64,000 nucleotides of DNA from Myxococcus dinghuensis (GTDB lineage: Bacteria; Myxococcota; Myxococcia; Myxococcales; Myxococcaceae): the NCBI RefSeq assembly GCF_024198235.1, contig NZ_JAKCFB010000003.1, positions 62,001 through 126,000 on the forward strand. Reading direction: 5' to 3'. Under the pieces are notes generated by a model that saw only the letters and a program-made list of their open reading frames with translations, had not been told where the DNA came from and made no database searches. Positions 51,249-60,510 of this stretch are shown here, piece by piece. The stretch's first letter is position 1. Each line of letters opens with the position of its first letter. Position numbers and translations under genes: made by a program.

Positions 51249-52244
51249 ATGCGCCTTCCTCCCACCCGCGCCCCCTTCCTGTCCCTGCTCTGCGCCCTGG
51301 CGGCGCTGGGCTCCGCCTGCAACACGCCGCCCAAGACGCAGGTGGACGCCAACGTGGTGGCCTCGGTGAACGGCGAGGCGCTCTCCCGCGCGGAGTTCGA
51401 GCAGGAGCTGGGCCGCGAGCTGGCCTCCACGGAGGCCTCGCAGCGCACGCCGGAGGAGATCGAGCCCTTCAAGCGCACGCTGCTGGACACGTCCATCCAC
51501 CGGATGCTGCTCCTGCAGGCGGCGCGGAAGAACAACATCACCGTCACCCCGGAGGAGGTCGACCGGGGGGTGCTGCGGCTGTCGGGCGACTACCCGGCCG
51601 GCAACTTCAACGAGGTGCTCGCCCAGGGCCAGTTGTCCATGGCGGAGCTGCGCGCGCGGGAGACCAACCGGCTCATCATCGAGAAGCTCTTCGCCAACCA
51701 CGTCTACTCGCGCGTGGCGGTGACGGAGGAGGAGCTGCGCGCCTACTACACCGTCCACGAGGCGGAGCTGAACGAGCCCGAGCAGGTGCACGCGGCGCAA
51801 ATCGTGGTGAAGGGCCTGGACGAGGCGCGGCGGCTGCAGGCGCAGCTCAAGACGGGGAAGAAGTTCTCGGACCTGGCGCGCAGGTACTCGCTGAGCGCGG
51901 ACGCCAAGGTGGGGGGCGACCTGGGCTTCTTCCCCCGAGGACAGATGCCGCCGGCCTTCGACGAGGTGGTATTCAAGCTCGGGGTCGGGCAGGTTTCGGA
52001 CGTGGTGTCCACGGAGTACGGCTACCACCTCTTCAAGGTGTTGGAGCGCAAGGCCGCGCGGAAGCGGGACCTGGGCGAGGCCCGGCAGTGGGTGGAGGCC
52101 AAGCTCCTGGAGCAGAAGCGGACGGAGGCCCAGGAGGCCTTCGAGAAGGAGCTGCGGGACAAGGCGCAGGTCCAGGTGAACGAGCCCACCCTGCAGGCCA
52201 TCCGCGGACAGCCCGCGGCGCCCGCGCAGGCGGCGAAGCAGTGA
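51249..52244 (+). CDS. Parvulin-type peptidyl-prolyl isomerase lipoprotein (PrsA/SurA-like)
   Basis: 331 residues. A lipoprotein signal (LAALGSAC) is followed by a helical chaperone core (VVASVNGEALSRAEFEQELG) and one parvulin domain (about 180-270, with HAAQIVVKGLDEA and GGDLGFFPRGQMPPAFDEVVF). AGGA lies 7 nt before the ATG at 51249. A Gln/Ala-rich tail ends the protein. It sits between two other parvulins, so the three probably divide periplasmic folding work. Confidence 0.88.
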   Translation: MRLPPTRAPFLSLLCALAALGSACNTPPKTQVDANVVASVNGEALSRAEFEQELGRELASTEASQRTPEEIEPFKRTLLDTSIHRMLLLQAARKNNITVTPEEVDRGVLRLSGDYPAGNFNEVLAQGQLSMAELRARETNRLIIEKLFANHVYSRVAVTEEELRAYYTVHEAELNEPEQVHAAQIVVKGLDEARRLQAQLKTGKKFSDLARRYSLSADAKVGGDLGFFPRGQMPPAFDEVVFKLGVGQVSDVVSTEYGYHLFKVLERKAARKRDLGEARQWVEAKLLEQKRTEAQEAFEKELRDKAQVQVNEPTLQAIRGQPAAPAQAAKQ

Positions 52245-52305
52245 CGGAATCGAGGGCCCGGCTTCGGGTTGGACGGGCCCGGTGTGGTGCGGAAGGATGC
52301 ACGGA

Positions 52306-53274
52306 ATGAAGAAGCTGGTGGCATTCGTCGCTTCGGCGGCGCTCCTGGCGGGCGCCTCGACGGCGCACGCGGAGCTGGTGGACAAGGTGGCCGCGGTGGT
52401 GAACCGCGACATCATCGCGATGTCGGAGGTGCAGCAGCGCGCCGCGCCGGAGCTGTCGCGCATCAACGACCCGGACCCGCGCAAGCGCGCCGAGCAGCGC
52501 ACCCTGCTGCTGAAGACGGCCCTGGACACCCTCATCGGCGAGAAGCTGATGGAGTCCGAAATCACGGAGATGGGCATCACCGCCACCGAGGGTGAGGTGG
52601 ACGAGCTGGTGGCCGACGTGCGCCGGCAGAACAACATCACCGACGACGCGCAGTTCGAGCAGGTCCTGGTCAGCGAGGGCCTGACGATGAAGTCGTACCG
52701 GGACATGCTGCGCAAGCGCATCCTCCGGGACCGCCTGCTGCGCATGAAGGTGGGCCCCAAGGTGAAGATCACCGAGGAGGACCTGAAGGCCGCCTACAAC
52801 CAGTACGCGCGCGTGGAGAGCGAGGACTCGGAGGTCCACGCCCGCCACATCCTGGTGCAGGTGGACCCGAAGGCCACGCCGGAGCAGGTGGAGGCCGCGC
52901 GCAAGAAGGCCGAGGGCATCGCCCAGGAGGCCCGGCGCCCGGGCATGGACTTCTCCGCCCTGGCCCGCGCCCGCAGCGAGGGCCCCAGCGCGTCCGACGG
53001 TGGTGACCTGGGCTGGTTCAAGCGCGGCGTCATGGTGGCCGCGTTCGAGAAGGTCGCCTTCGCCCTCAAGGAGGGGGACGTGAGCGAGCCGGTGCGCACC
53101 AACTTCGGCTGGCACGTGCTGAAGGTGGAGGAGAAGCGCTCGGTGGCCGCCGAGACCTACGAGGAGATGCGCCCGAAGCTGGAGTCGAAGCTGCTCTCGG
53201 AGAAGACGGACAAGTTCCTCGAGCAGTACGTGCAGGAGCTGCGGCAGAAGGCCAACGTCGACGTGAAGATGTAG
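52306..53274 (+). CDS. surA: SurA-like periplasmic chaperone / PPIase
   Basis: 322 residues. The signal peptide (VAFVASAALLAGASTAHA) is followed by the SurA N-domain (LVDKVAAVVNRDIIAMSEV) and a single parvulin domain (about 172-270: ARHILVQVDPKATPEQVE, GGDLGWFKRGVMVAAFEKVAF, GWHVLKVEE). E. coli SurA has two parvulin domains; this one has one. It precedes pdxA by 34 nt, the same surA-pdxA order as in E. coli, which supports the name. The start at 52306 leaves a normal signal peptide. Confidence 0.85.
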   Translation: MKKLVAFVASAALLAGASTAHAELVDKVAAVVNRDIIAMSEVQQRAAPELSRINDPDPRKRAEQRTLLLKTALDTLIGEKLMESEITEMGITATEGEVDELVADVRRQNNITDDAQFEQVLVSEGLTMKSYRDMLRKRILRDRLLRMKVGPKVKITEEDLKAAYNQYARVESEDSEVHARHILVQVDPKATPEQVEAARKKAEGIAQEARRPGMDFSALARARSEGPSASDGGDLGWFKRGVMVAAFEKVAFALKEGDVSEPVRTNFGWHVLKVEEKRSVAAETYEEMRPKLESKLLSEKTDKFLEQYVQELRQKANVDVKM

Positions 53275-53308
53275 CCGTCCGGCCTGGACGGGGGGATGCT
53301 CCGGCGCC

Positions 53309-54331
53309 GTGAGCCTCCCCCTCGTCGGTATCTCCCTCGGAGATGTGTCGGGCATCGGGCCGGAAGTGACGGCCGCCGCCCTGGCCCTCCCCTCCGTGCG
53401 TCGCGCGCTCGTCCCCGTCGTCTTCGGGGACGGCCCCACGCTGGAGCGCTTCCCCGTCTTCCGTCGCTACGCCCGCGTGGAGCCCGGCGCGCTGACGCGC
53501 GTGGAGGGGCCCACCCGGGTCGAGGTGTCCCGGCTCGCGGAGAAGGACCGCGTCCCGGGTCGCCCCTCGCGCGCGGGCGGCAGGGCGCAGTACGCGTACG
53601 TGACGGCCGCCATCGACGCCATGCGCGCGGGCCACGTGGACGCGCTGTGCACCGCCCCCGTGTCGAAGGAGCAGATCTCCCGCGCGGGCATCCCCTTCAT
53701 GGGCCACACGGAGGTGCTCGCGGACGCCTTCGGGGTGGAGGTGATGATGATGATGGACGGGCCCCGCGTGCGCATCGCGCTGGCGACCAACCACGTCCCG
53801 CTCGCCGCGCTGCCGAAGCTGCTCACGGTGGAGGGGCTCACCGCGCAGCTCAAGCTCCTGTCGCGCAGCCTCGCGCCCGTGGTGGGACGCAGGCCGCGCA
53901 TCGCCGTGCTGGGGCTCAACCCCCACGCCGGCGAGGGGGGCCTCCTGGGCCGCGAGGAGGTGGAGGTGATTGGCCCCGCCATCCGCAAGGCGCGCGCGGC
54001 GAAGGTGGATGCGCGCGGGCCCCTCCCCTCGGACGGGCTCTTCGCCCGGCCGGACGAGGTGGGCAAGGCGTACGACGCGGTGCTGGCCATGTACCACGAC
54101 CAGGGCCTCATCCCGGCGAAGGCGCTCGACTTCGAGCGCACCGTCAACGTGACGCTGGGGCTGCCGGTGCCGCGCACGTCGCCCGACCACGGCACCGCGT
54201 ACGCCATCGCCGGTCAGGGGAAGGCGAGCTGCGTGCCCATGGTGGAGGCCCTGCTCAAGGCCGCCCGGCTCGCGCGGCCTCCCGCCCGAGCAGCTCGGCG
54301 AGGTCCTCGCCGTCCTTCGCCGCGTCGATGA
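53309..54331 (+). CDS. pdxA: 4-hydroxythreonine-4-phosphate dehydrogenase PdxA
   Basis: An NAD-dependent enzyme of pyridoxal-phosphate synthesis. 340 residues; the motifs are GDVSGIGPE at the N-terminus, FMGHTEVLAD with the first metal His, the second metal His in AMYHDQGLIP, and TSPDHGTAYAIAG with the third. After about residue 320 it ends in a basic Pro/Arg tail (ARRGPRRPSPRR) that is not part of the family fold and is encoded inside the oppositely oriented ferredoxin gene; the two genes overlap by 77 bp at their 3' ends. The start is GTG. Confidence 0.93.
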   Translation: MSLPLVGISLGDVSGIGPEVTAAALALPSVRRALVPVVFGDGPTLERFPVFRRYARVEPGALTRVEGPTRVEVSRLAEKDRVPGRPSRAGGRAQYAYVTAAIDAMRAGHVDALCTAPVSKEQISRAGIPFMGHTEVLADAFGVEVMMMMDGPRVRIALATNHVPLAALPKLLTVEGLTAQLKLLSRSLAPVVGRRPRIAVLGLNPHAGEGGLLGREEVEVIGPAIRKARAAKVDARGPLPSDGLFARPDEVGKAYDAVLAMYHDQGLIPAKALDFERTVNVTLGLPVPRTSPDHGTAYAIAGQGKASCVPMVEALLKAARLARPPARAARRGPRRPSPRR

Positions 54332-54587
54332 GCTCCGCGTGGGCCCCCCTGCCGCCGGGTGGAATCACCAGCACCGTGACGAGGCCCCGGGGACACTCAC
54401 CGAGACACCCCGAGGAGAGCACGCGGGTGGTGATGGCGAGCCCCCGCTTGTGCAGGGCCTCGCGGATGCGCCGGGGCAGGTCCACGCCGCCCAGGCTCGG
54501 GTCCAGGCGCACGCGGCAGTTGTGACAGACGTGCACCTCGGTGGGTTCGGAGCCCGCTTCGGGCTCGGGTGGGAGGGGGGCGCGCAT
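54255..54587 (-). CDS. Thioredoxin-like [2Fe-2S] ferredoxin
   Basis: 110 residues. A thioredoxin-like [2Fe-2S] protein with VHVCHNCRVRL near the N-terminus and SSGCLGECPRG further on. The four Cys of these motifs (two in each) fit the ligand arrangement of this ferredoxin class. The partner is unknown. The ATG at 54587 is at the family start. It converges with pdxA, overlapping its 3' end by 77 bp, and lies 35 nt downstream of the AgmX-domain gene on the same strand. Confidence 0.85.
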   Translation of the reverse strand: MRAPLPPEPEAGSEPTEVHVCHNCRVRLDPSLGGVDLPRRIREALHKRGLAITTRVLSSGCLGECPRGLVTVLVIPPGGRGAHAELIDAAKDGEDLAELLGREAARAGRP

Positions 54588-54622
54588 CGTCGGCGGACAG
54601 CATAGGGCCAGCGTCGGCCCGG

Positions 54623-56392
54623 CTAGAAGACGAACGGGAAGCGGATGGGCTCGCTCATCCGGACGTGGTGCTCGGGGAACTTCCAGCCGCGCACCACCCC
54701 CTCGATACAACCCGCGAGCGGCGTGGAGCGCAGCGACGCCGTGTCCATGGCGACGTCCGTCGTCTCGCCGCTCGGGAGCACGGACCAGCGCACGGTGAAG
54801 CGCCCGCCCTCTTCCCCCTTCGTGTCCTGGGCGTGCCGACGGATGCACGCGGTGATGGCGGGCTGGTGGGCCACGACGACCTGCCGCACGTCGTCCGGCG
54901 TCAGCGACGCCTTTCCGTCGAGCGCCGGGGGCACGTAGACGGTCCGCGTGGGCGCGGCCTCCTCCGCGCGCGCGGCGTCCGCCTCCTCCGTGAAGCCCAG
55001 CTCACGCGCGAACTCCTCGTCCGGCCCCGTCTCGACGGCGGCCTCCACGGCCTCGGTCGCGACGCTCGCGGTGTCGTCATCCGAGGCCTCGCCGCTGTCG
55101 AAGGACAGCTCCTGCACCGCCGGCGGCGCGGCGGGGGTCGCCGCCGGTGGCGCGGCGGAGGGCTCGGAGACGTCTCGCGCGCGACGTGGGGCGTTCTTCA
55201 CGGCCAGGGTGTCACGGCGCGCCATCAGCTCCGCGCCAGGTGTCCCCGAGACCGCGCGCGGCAACTGGGTGCCCCCCGTCGCCGTCCCGCCCGCGTGAAG
55301 GCCGTTCGCGGCGCCGCGCACCTCCGCGCCCGGGACACTGACGCCTCCCGCGAGGGGGAGCAGCGAGCCTCGAGAGACCGCCAGCGACGGTGGAGTCGAC
55401 GCGCCAGGCGGAGACGACAGCCCCGTCCCGACGTGCGCCGGCTGCGCCTGCGACGGCGGCGCACCGGGCGTCGACGCGAGGCCTGCCCCCGACGACATCG
55501 CCTGCGTCGATGCACCGGGAGAGGGGACCACTCCTCGCGGTGACGCGGGTTCCCCACCCGGCGACGTCACCTGTCCCGAGGACGTGCCGTTCACCGGCGC
55601 GAGCTCCTGCCCCAACCCCGCGGTGGGGCCCACCGGAGACCGCGCCTCTCCTCCGCCTCCTGGCACGCCGTGCAGGTCCGCACCGGAGAAGCCCGTGCGC
55701 GCCACCGGTCCGCCGTACTTCAGGATGCGCAGGCTCAGGACACCGAGAATCACCGCCGCGACCACCCCCACCGCCGCGACGCCCAGCAGCATCCCGGACA
55801 TGAGGTCGAACCGCCGCTGGGGACGCGCCCGCGACACCTCGGGCGCCAGGGGCATCGGAGGCCCCATGCGAAGCCCCCACGGCTGCTGCTGGAGATTGAG
55901 CCCGGGCCGAGCGTCGGCCCCGTGGTCGAAAGCGCCGGCCGCGTCTCCACGCGACTCCCGCTCCGACGCCACGTCATCGACCGGATGAGCCCACGGCGCG
56001 CGCACGGGCATGGCGATGCGCAAACGCGGGTTCGCGCGCATCCACGCGGGGAGCACCACGGGGGACGTTGCGTCCGGAGGCTCCATCCCCCCGGGCGCGG
56101 GGAGCCCGCCCAGCCACCGCGTCTCCTCCTCCGCCAGCTCGAGCAACGCGCGCATCCCGGCGCTCGGCTCGCGCGAGGAGTCATCCCCGTCCGGGGTGAC
56201 GTCCTCCTCCCGGGGCTCGATGCGCAGCTCGCGGTCCAGGTACGCGTCGAGGTCCTCGTCGAGCGCCTCCGTCACGCTCATCGGCTCGTCGAGCCCCAGC
56301 GGCTCGGCGTCCGCGTGCGCGTGCGTCGCCCCAGGAGTCCCCACGCCCCGCGTACGGAAACGCCCCTCGTCCCCCGACAGCAGCTCGCCCAT
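54623..56392 (-). CDS. AgmX/PglI C-terminal-domain protein with a single TM segment
   Basis: 589 residues. An acidic N-terminal cytosolic part (~1-195) is followed by one transmembrane helix (GMLLGVAAVGVVAAVILGVL, about 199-218). A long Gly/Pro/Ser-rich periplasmic linker (to ~470) leads to a C-terminal domain. The domain contains VVVAHQPAITACIRRHA, FTVRWSVLPSGETTD and WKFPEHHVRMSEPIRFPFVF at the end, the pattern of AgmX/PglI (TonB-like) domains known from M. xanthus motility and envelope proteins. It probably spans the periplasm. GGAGG 5 nt before the ATG supports the start. Confidence 0.87.
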   Translation of the reverse strand: MGELLSGDEGRFRTRGVGTPGATHAHADAEPLGLDEPMSVTEALDEDLDAYLDRELRIEPREEDVTPDGDDSSREPSAGMRALLELAEEETRWLGGLPAPGGMEPPDATSPVVLPAWMRANPRLRIAMPVRAPWAHPVDDVASERESRGDAAGAFDHGADARPGLNLQQQPWGLRMGPPMPLAPEVSRARPQRRFDLMSGMLLGVAAVGVVAAVILGVLSLRILKYGGPVARTGFSGADLHGVPGGGGEARSPVGPTAGLGQELAPVNGTSSGQVTSPGGEPASPRGVVPSPGASTQAMSSGAGLASTPGAPPSQAQPAHVGTGLSSPPGASTPPSLAVSRGSLLPLAGGVSVPGAEVRGAANGLHAGGTATGGTQLPRAVSGTPGAELMARRDTLAVKNAPRRARDVSEPSAAPPAATPAAPPAVQELSFDSGEASDDDTASVATEAVEAAVETGPDEEFARELGFTEEADAARAEEAAPTRTVYVPPALDGKASLTPDDVRQVVVAHQPAITACIRRHAQDTKGEEGGRFTVRWSVLPSGETTDVAMDTASLRSTPLAGCIEGVVRGWKFPEHHVRMSEPIRFPFVF

Positions 56393-56639
56393 ACACCCTC
56401 CCGCGACCGCGCGGCCCGTTCCGCGTCAGGGTCCGCAACGTAGGGATGGGTTGGGTTCACGCCACCGGGAGTGTCCTCCAGCGGACGCGCGGCCCTCCCA
56501 CGAGGCCCGTCCTGTCCGCTGCCACACCGGTCACATGCTTGCCCACGCCGAGCCACGCATGCGCACCGACACGCGCTCCCCCGACGCCCAGCGACGAATT
56601 CCTGGCCCGGACCGGAGGGACCATGTTCAAACGGGGACC

Positions 56640-57137
56640 GTGCGCCTCCACCTCGTCCTGCTGCCGGGCCTCGTCGCGCTGCTGTCCGCGTGCGCCAGCG
56701 GCCACGGTGCCTCGCGGAGCCCGTCCACCATGCCCACCCACGACACCGAAGAAGTCCGGGCGCTCCTCGCGCTCGAACACGCCGTCGTCCGTGCCATCCA
56801 GTCGCGCGACACGCACGCCCTCCAGGCGCTCGTCGCGGAGGACTTCGTCTTCCGGGGCCCCGACGGCACGGAGCTGGGCCGGGCGGACTTCCTCGCCGGC
56901 ATCGCCGCCATCCCCGGCACGCTCCTCTCCGTCGAGACGGAGTCCCTGCGCGCCCACGTCTTCGGGGATACCGGCGTGCTGACGGGCATCCAGCGTGCCC
57001 GCGTGCGCCTGGACGACGGCACCGAGGCCGCGGATGCCGCGACGTTCACCGACGTGTGTCAGCGGCGCGAGGGGCGCTGGTGGCTCATCCTCGCGCACAG
57101 CCTGCCGACCCCACCCGGCGCCCCCACCGCGCCGTGA
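56640..57137 (+). CDS. NTF2-like (DUF4440-type) lipoprotein
   Basis: 165 residues. The signal with lipobox LLSAC is read from the GTG at 56640. An NTF2-like cone follows (about 35-155), with LLALEHAVVRAIQSRDTHAL at the start, FVFRGPDGTELGRADFLAGI in the middle and FTDVCQRREGRWWLILAHS at the end, matching SnoaL/DUF4440 relatives. The function is unknown. The open frame extends further upstream, but only the GTG gives a signal peptide. It converges with redF. Confidence 0.75.
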   Translation: MRLHLVLLPGLVALLSACASGHGASRSPSTMPTHDTEEVRALLALEHAVVRAIQSRDTHALQALVAEDFVFRGPDGTELGRADFLAGIAAIPGTLLSVETESLRAHVFGDTGVLTGIQRARVRLDDGTEAADAATFTDVCQRREGRWWLILAHSLPTPPGAPTAP

Positions 57138-57152
57138 GCCCCGAGCAGCGGC

Positions 57153-57563
57153 TCAGGGACGACGCGGGCCCGACGCGGTCGACGACATCCCCAGCGGGCG
57201 CTGGGGCAACAGCTTGAAGAGGAACGCCAGCAGCGCCTCGAAGTGGTCACCCTTGCGGAACACCGCGTCCACCGGCATGTCGATGGCGCTGTCCGCCCCG
57301 GTGACGAACACCACCTTCGCCCCCGGCATGTGGTGACGCACCAGCGGAATCAGCCCCGTGCCGAAGCCGTCACCGAGGCTCTGGTCCAGCAGCACCGCGT
57401 CGATCGGCCGGGGGTGGTTGAGCCACTTCTCCGCTTCCGAATACGACCCCGCCGTCACCACCGCGAAGCCCGCCTCCTCCAACAGCGCCGCGAGGGTCAT
57501 CCGGTTGGACGGGTCGTCCTCCACCAGCAGCAGGCATCGCCCGAAGGTCCAGCTCGTCTCCAT
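57153..57563 (-). CDS. redF: RedF-like single-domain response regulator
   Basis: 136 residues. A receiver domain with phospho-acceptor Asp60 (VLLDQS), the acidic pair in VEDD, a switch Thr in VTGAD and the conserved Lys in FRKGD. There is no output domain. It is the last gene of the six-gene operon, starting in a TGATG overlap with the RedE-like gene (an upstream GTG at 57566 is an alternative start). Its position after two kinases and a double receiver matches redF of M. xanthus, whose phosphorylation state controls the pace of development. That function is carried over by gene order and domain type. Confidence 0.78.
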   Translation of the reverse strand: METSWTFGRCLLLVEDDPSNRMTLAALLEEAGFAVVTAGSYSEAEKWLNHPRPIDAVLLDQSLGDGFGTGLIPLVRHHMPGAKVVFVTGADSAIDMPVDAVFRKGDHFEALLAFLFKLLPQRPLGMSSTASGPRRP

Positions 57564-58312
57564 CACTTGTTCCCCCGTGTCTCTTCCTGGCTCGCGGGCC
57601 GCGTCCTGGCCCCCGCCTCTGGACGGTGGAGGAAAAGCACCTCCACGTGCGTGCCCCCGGTGGGGCCCCCATCCAGTGCCACCTTCCCGCCGTTGCGCAG
57701 CACCAAGCGCTGCACGATGTTCAATCCCAGTCCCGCGTGGCCCGGACGTGTCGAATAGAAGGGCTCGAAGGCCCGCGAATAGGCCTCCGCCACCAGTCCC
57801 TCGCCCGTGTCCTCCACGCGGATCGCCACGCCGCCCTCCCCTTCTTCAATGTCCCACGTCCGCACCGTGAGCAGTCCGCCGCGCGGCATCGCCTCCACCG
57901 CGTTGTCCACCAGACAGCGCACCAGCAACGCCAGGTCTTCCAGGTCCAACGGCACTTTGCCGCTGTCGCGGAAGTCGCGCTCCACGCGGACGTTGTCGTC
58001 GAGGCGCGCCTCCCCGAGCGCGTGCTCGGCGGCGTCGCGAGGACGGCAGCAGGGCCGCTCGCTGCTCACCACGGGGGCGCGGCGCGACAGCACCTCCTCC
58101 GCGGCGGCGAGCTCCCGGTCGATGAGCTGGAAGAAGGCCTCCACCCGGGCGTCCGCGCCCCAGGCGTCCGTCTTCTGCATCTTGCGCATCAGGTAGAACG
58201 ACGCGTTGCGGATGCTGGCGAGCTTGTTGCGCAGGTCATGCCGCAGGGTGGAGGCCACTACGTCCGCCACCGCGGCTCGTTCCCGCGCCTGGAGGTCTGC
58301 GCGTGAATCCAT
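57563..58312 (-). CDS. redE: RedE-like soluble histidine kinase
   Basis: 249 residues. The H-box is LRHDLRNKLASI (H25) almost at the N-terminus, with no sensor or membrane segment. The ATPase domain shows CLVDNAVEAMPRGG (N-box), EDTGEGL (G1) and GLGLNIVQ (G2). In the M. xanthus Red system, as I remember the published model, RedE is thought to take part in removing phosphate from RedF after receiving a signal through RedD. Here the kinase is only 3 bp from the RedD-like gene and overlaps redF. Confidence 0.8.
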   Translation of the reverse strand: MDSRADLQARERAAVADVVASTLRHDLRNKLASIRNASFYLMRKMQKTDAWGADARVEAFFQLIDRELAAAEEVLSRRAPVVSSERPCCRPRDAAEHALGEARLDDNVRVERDFRDSGKVPLDLEDLALLVRCLVDNAVEAMPRGGLLTVRTWDIEEGEGGVAIRVEDTGEGLVAEAYSRAFEPFYSTRPGHAGLGLNIVQRLVLRNGGKVALDGGPTGGTHVEVLFLHRPEAGARTRPASQEETRGNK

Positions 58313-58315
58313 CCG

Positions 58316-59092
58316 TCAATTCCTCGCGCCCTGGGGTCCCGCCCCTTGCGCCCGCGGTTGTCCTCGCACGCGCGCAATGGCTTGCACCAGCTCACGCAAG
58401 GGCACGGGCTTGGTCATGCACACGACCGCGCCCTGGGCCGCCACCTGTCTCAGCAGCTCCGGTACCACATGGCCAGACATGGCGATGACGGCCACGGACA
58501 GGTCCGCCGCCTTCACCTTCGCCACCAGCTCCGGCCCGCTCATCTCCGGCATCACCAGGTCGAGCACGCACACGTCGAAGTCGCCGGAGCGCAGCACCGC
58601 CAGCGCCTCCTCGCCGTTGTAGACGGCGCGCGCGCGCAGCCCCACCGTGCTCAGCGCGCGCACCATGGCCCGCGCCACCGGCTCCGTGTCGTCCACCACC
58701 AGCACCTGCGGCGCCCGCGCCGCGCGCAGGATGGTGTCCAGCGCGTGCGTCACGTCGAAGGGCTTGGGCAGCACCGTGAAGGCGCCCTCCGCCAGCGCGT
58801 CCTCCACCAGCTCCTCGGCCGTGAAGGCCGTCATCAGCACCACGGGCATGTCCGGCCGCGCCTGCTTGATGCGGCGCAGCAGATCCACGCCGTGCAGGCC
58901 CGGCATGCGCATGTCGCTGAGCACCACGTCCACCGGCTGCTCACCCAGGAGGCGCAGCGCCTCCTCGCCGTTGGCGGCCTCCAGCACGGTGTGGCCCTCC
59001 AACTCCAGGTTCGCCGCGAGCGTGATGCGCAGCCCCTCCTCGTCGTCGACCAGCAAGATGCGAGCGGGGCCCAAAGACACGTCCTCCATCAT
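58316..59092 (-). CDS. redD: RedD-like double-receiver response regulator
   Basis: 258 residues with two receiver domains in tandem and no output. The first spans about 10-120, with Asp60 in LSDMRMPG and Lys in LPKPFD. The second spans about 128-245, with Asp178 in VLDLVMPE and Lys in TKPVPL. Tandem receivers between two kinases are the hallmark of the Red arrangement. The ATG at 59092 overlaps the stop of the RedC-like gene (ATGA), with a second Met directly after it. The start could be either. Confidence 0.83.
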   Translation of the reverse strand: MMEDVSLGPARILLVDDEEGLRITLAANLELEGHTVLEAANGEEALRLLGEQPVDVVLSDMRMPGLHGVDLLRRIKQARPDMPVVLMTAFTAEELVEDALAEGAFTVLPKPFDVTHALDTILRAARAPQVLVVDDTEPVARAMVRALSTVGLRARAVYNGEEALAVLRSGDFDVCVLDLVMPEMSGPELVAKVKAADLSVAVIAMSGHVVPELLRQVAAQGAVVCMTKPVPLRELVQAIARVRGQPRAQGAGPQGARN

Positions 59093-60510
59093 GCGGCCTG
59101 CGCCGCCGCGGTTGCCGGAAGGTGGATGCGGAATTCACTACCCTGGCCGGCTTCGCTTCGCACAGAGATTGTGCCTCCGTGACGTTGCACCATGTTGGCC
59201 ACAATGGCCAGCCCCAAGCCCGTGCCGCGCGTCTTGGTTGTGAACAGCGGCTCGAAAATCTTGGGCAGCACGTCCGGTGGGATGCCCGACCCGTCATCTA
59301 TCACGCGAATCGCCCACGGCCCCGTTTCCGCGCCTTCCGCCAGCACTGAAACCTGTCCCGTGCGTCCCGGTGGCATCGCCTCGACGGCGTTCTGCACCAG
59401 GTTCACGAGGACCTGGCGGAACTGCTCCTTGTCGAGGTGGGGCACGGGCAGCGACTCGGGGACCTCGTTGAGGATGCGCACGCCCTCGCGGGTGGGCACG
59501 ACGCCGATGGCCTCGTCCACCAGCGGGCGCAGCGGGCAGGGCTGCAGCGCCGGGGGCCGCTCGCGCGCGAAATCCAGCAGGTCGGAGATGATTTTCGCGC
59601 ACGCCGACAGCTCGCGCTCCATGACGCCGAGGAACTGCGGGACCCGTGGGTCATCCGCGGCCCCGATGGCGTCCCGGCTCAAGCGTCGGGAGAGGTAGGC
59701 GTGGGCGTTGCGCACGGCGGCCAGCGGGTTGCGCAGCTCGTGGCCCACGCTCGCGGCCAGTTGCCCCACCGCCGCCAGCTTCTCCACGCGGATGAGGTGC
59801 TCCTGGAACCCGCTGAGCTCCCGCAGCGCGCGGTCCAGCTCCGCGGACTTGGCCTCCTCGCGCTCGCGCGCCAGCTCCAGCTCCGCGCGGCGCACCGCCA
59901 CCTCGCGCATCTCCCGCCGCATGACGCGGCCGGCGTGCAGGAGCACCAGGTCCAGGAACCCCACCCAGACGGTGTGCTCCAGGAAGCGCCACGCCTCCGG
60001 GTCCGGGATGCCGTAGACGGACTCGGGCCACACCGCGCCGCGCACCACGTGGTCCAGCACCGTGGCGCCCGTGGCCGTCAGCAGCACCCAGGGGTCCCTG
60101 TAGAGGGACAGGAACGCCAGCGAGACGAAGATGTGGAAGTGCGTCTCGAGCCGTCCACCCGTGAGGTGGATGAGCAGGGCCGACCACAGCATCTGCGCCA
60201 GGGCCACGCCATGGCGGGTGGACACCGCCCCGGGGCGCCAGCGCGCCAGGGCGATGGGGAACACCGTGAGGGCCGCGCCCAGGAAGAGGGCGGTGTAGAC
60301 GTGTGCGTGGAGGGCGCGCTCCTTGCCGTCCCAGCCGTAGGGCGCGAAGAAGAGCGCGACGAGGACACCGAACACCCACTGGGCCATCATCAACCCGGCG
60401 AAGAGGAGGTCCGTGCGGCGGCGCACCGTGTCCAGGTGCTCGCGGAAGAGCAGCACGGCGCGCTCCTTGAGCGCCACTGTCGAGCCGGGGGAGTCCTCCG
60501 AGGGCTTCAT
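59089..60510 (-). CDS. redC: RedC-like membrane histidine kinase
   Basis: 473 residues. Six or so transmembrane segments occupy residues ~35-195, with no periplasmic sensor domain of recognisable type. A coiled coil (about 200-235) leads to the H-box VGHELRNPLAAVRN (H257) and an ATPase domain with LVQNAVEAMPPG, DDGSGIP and GTGLGLAIV. It probably senses a membrane or cytosolic cue. In M. xanthus RedC is described as the kinase that phosphorylates RedF, or RedD when signal is present. The ATG at 60510 overlaps the redB stop (ATGA). Confidence 0.83.
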   Translation of the reverse strand: MKPSEDSPGSTVALKERAVLLFREHLDTVRRRTDLLFAGLMMAQWVFGVLVALFFAPYGWDGKERALHAHVYTALFLGAALTVFPIALARWRPGAVSTRHGVALAQMLWSALLIHLTGGRLETHFHIFVSLAFLSLYRDPWVLLTATGATVLDHVVRGAVWPESVYGIPDPEAWRFLEHTVWVGFLDLVLLHAGRVMRREMREVAVRRAELELAREREEAKSAELDRALRELSGFQEHLIRVEKLAAVGQLAASVGHELRNPLAAVRNAHAYLSRRLSRDAIGAADDPRVPQFLGVMERELSACAKIISDLLDFARERPPALQPCPLRPLVDEAIGVVPTREGVRILNEVPESLPVPHLDKEQFRQVLVNLVQNAVEAMPPGRTGQVSVLAEGAETGPWAIRVIDDGSGIPPDVLPKIFEPLFTTKTRGTGLGLAIVANMVQRHGGTISVRSEAGQGSEFRIHLPATAAAQAA

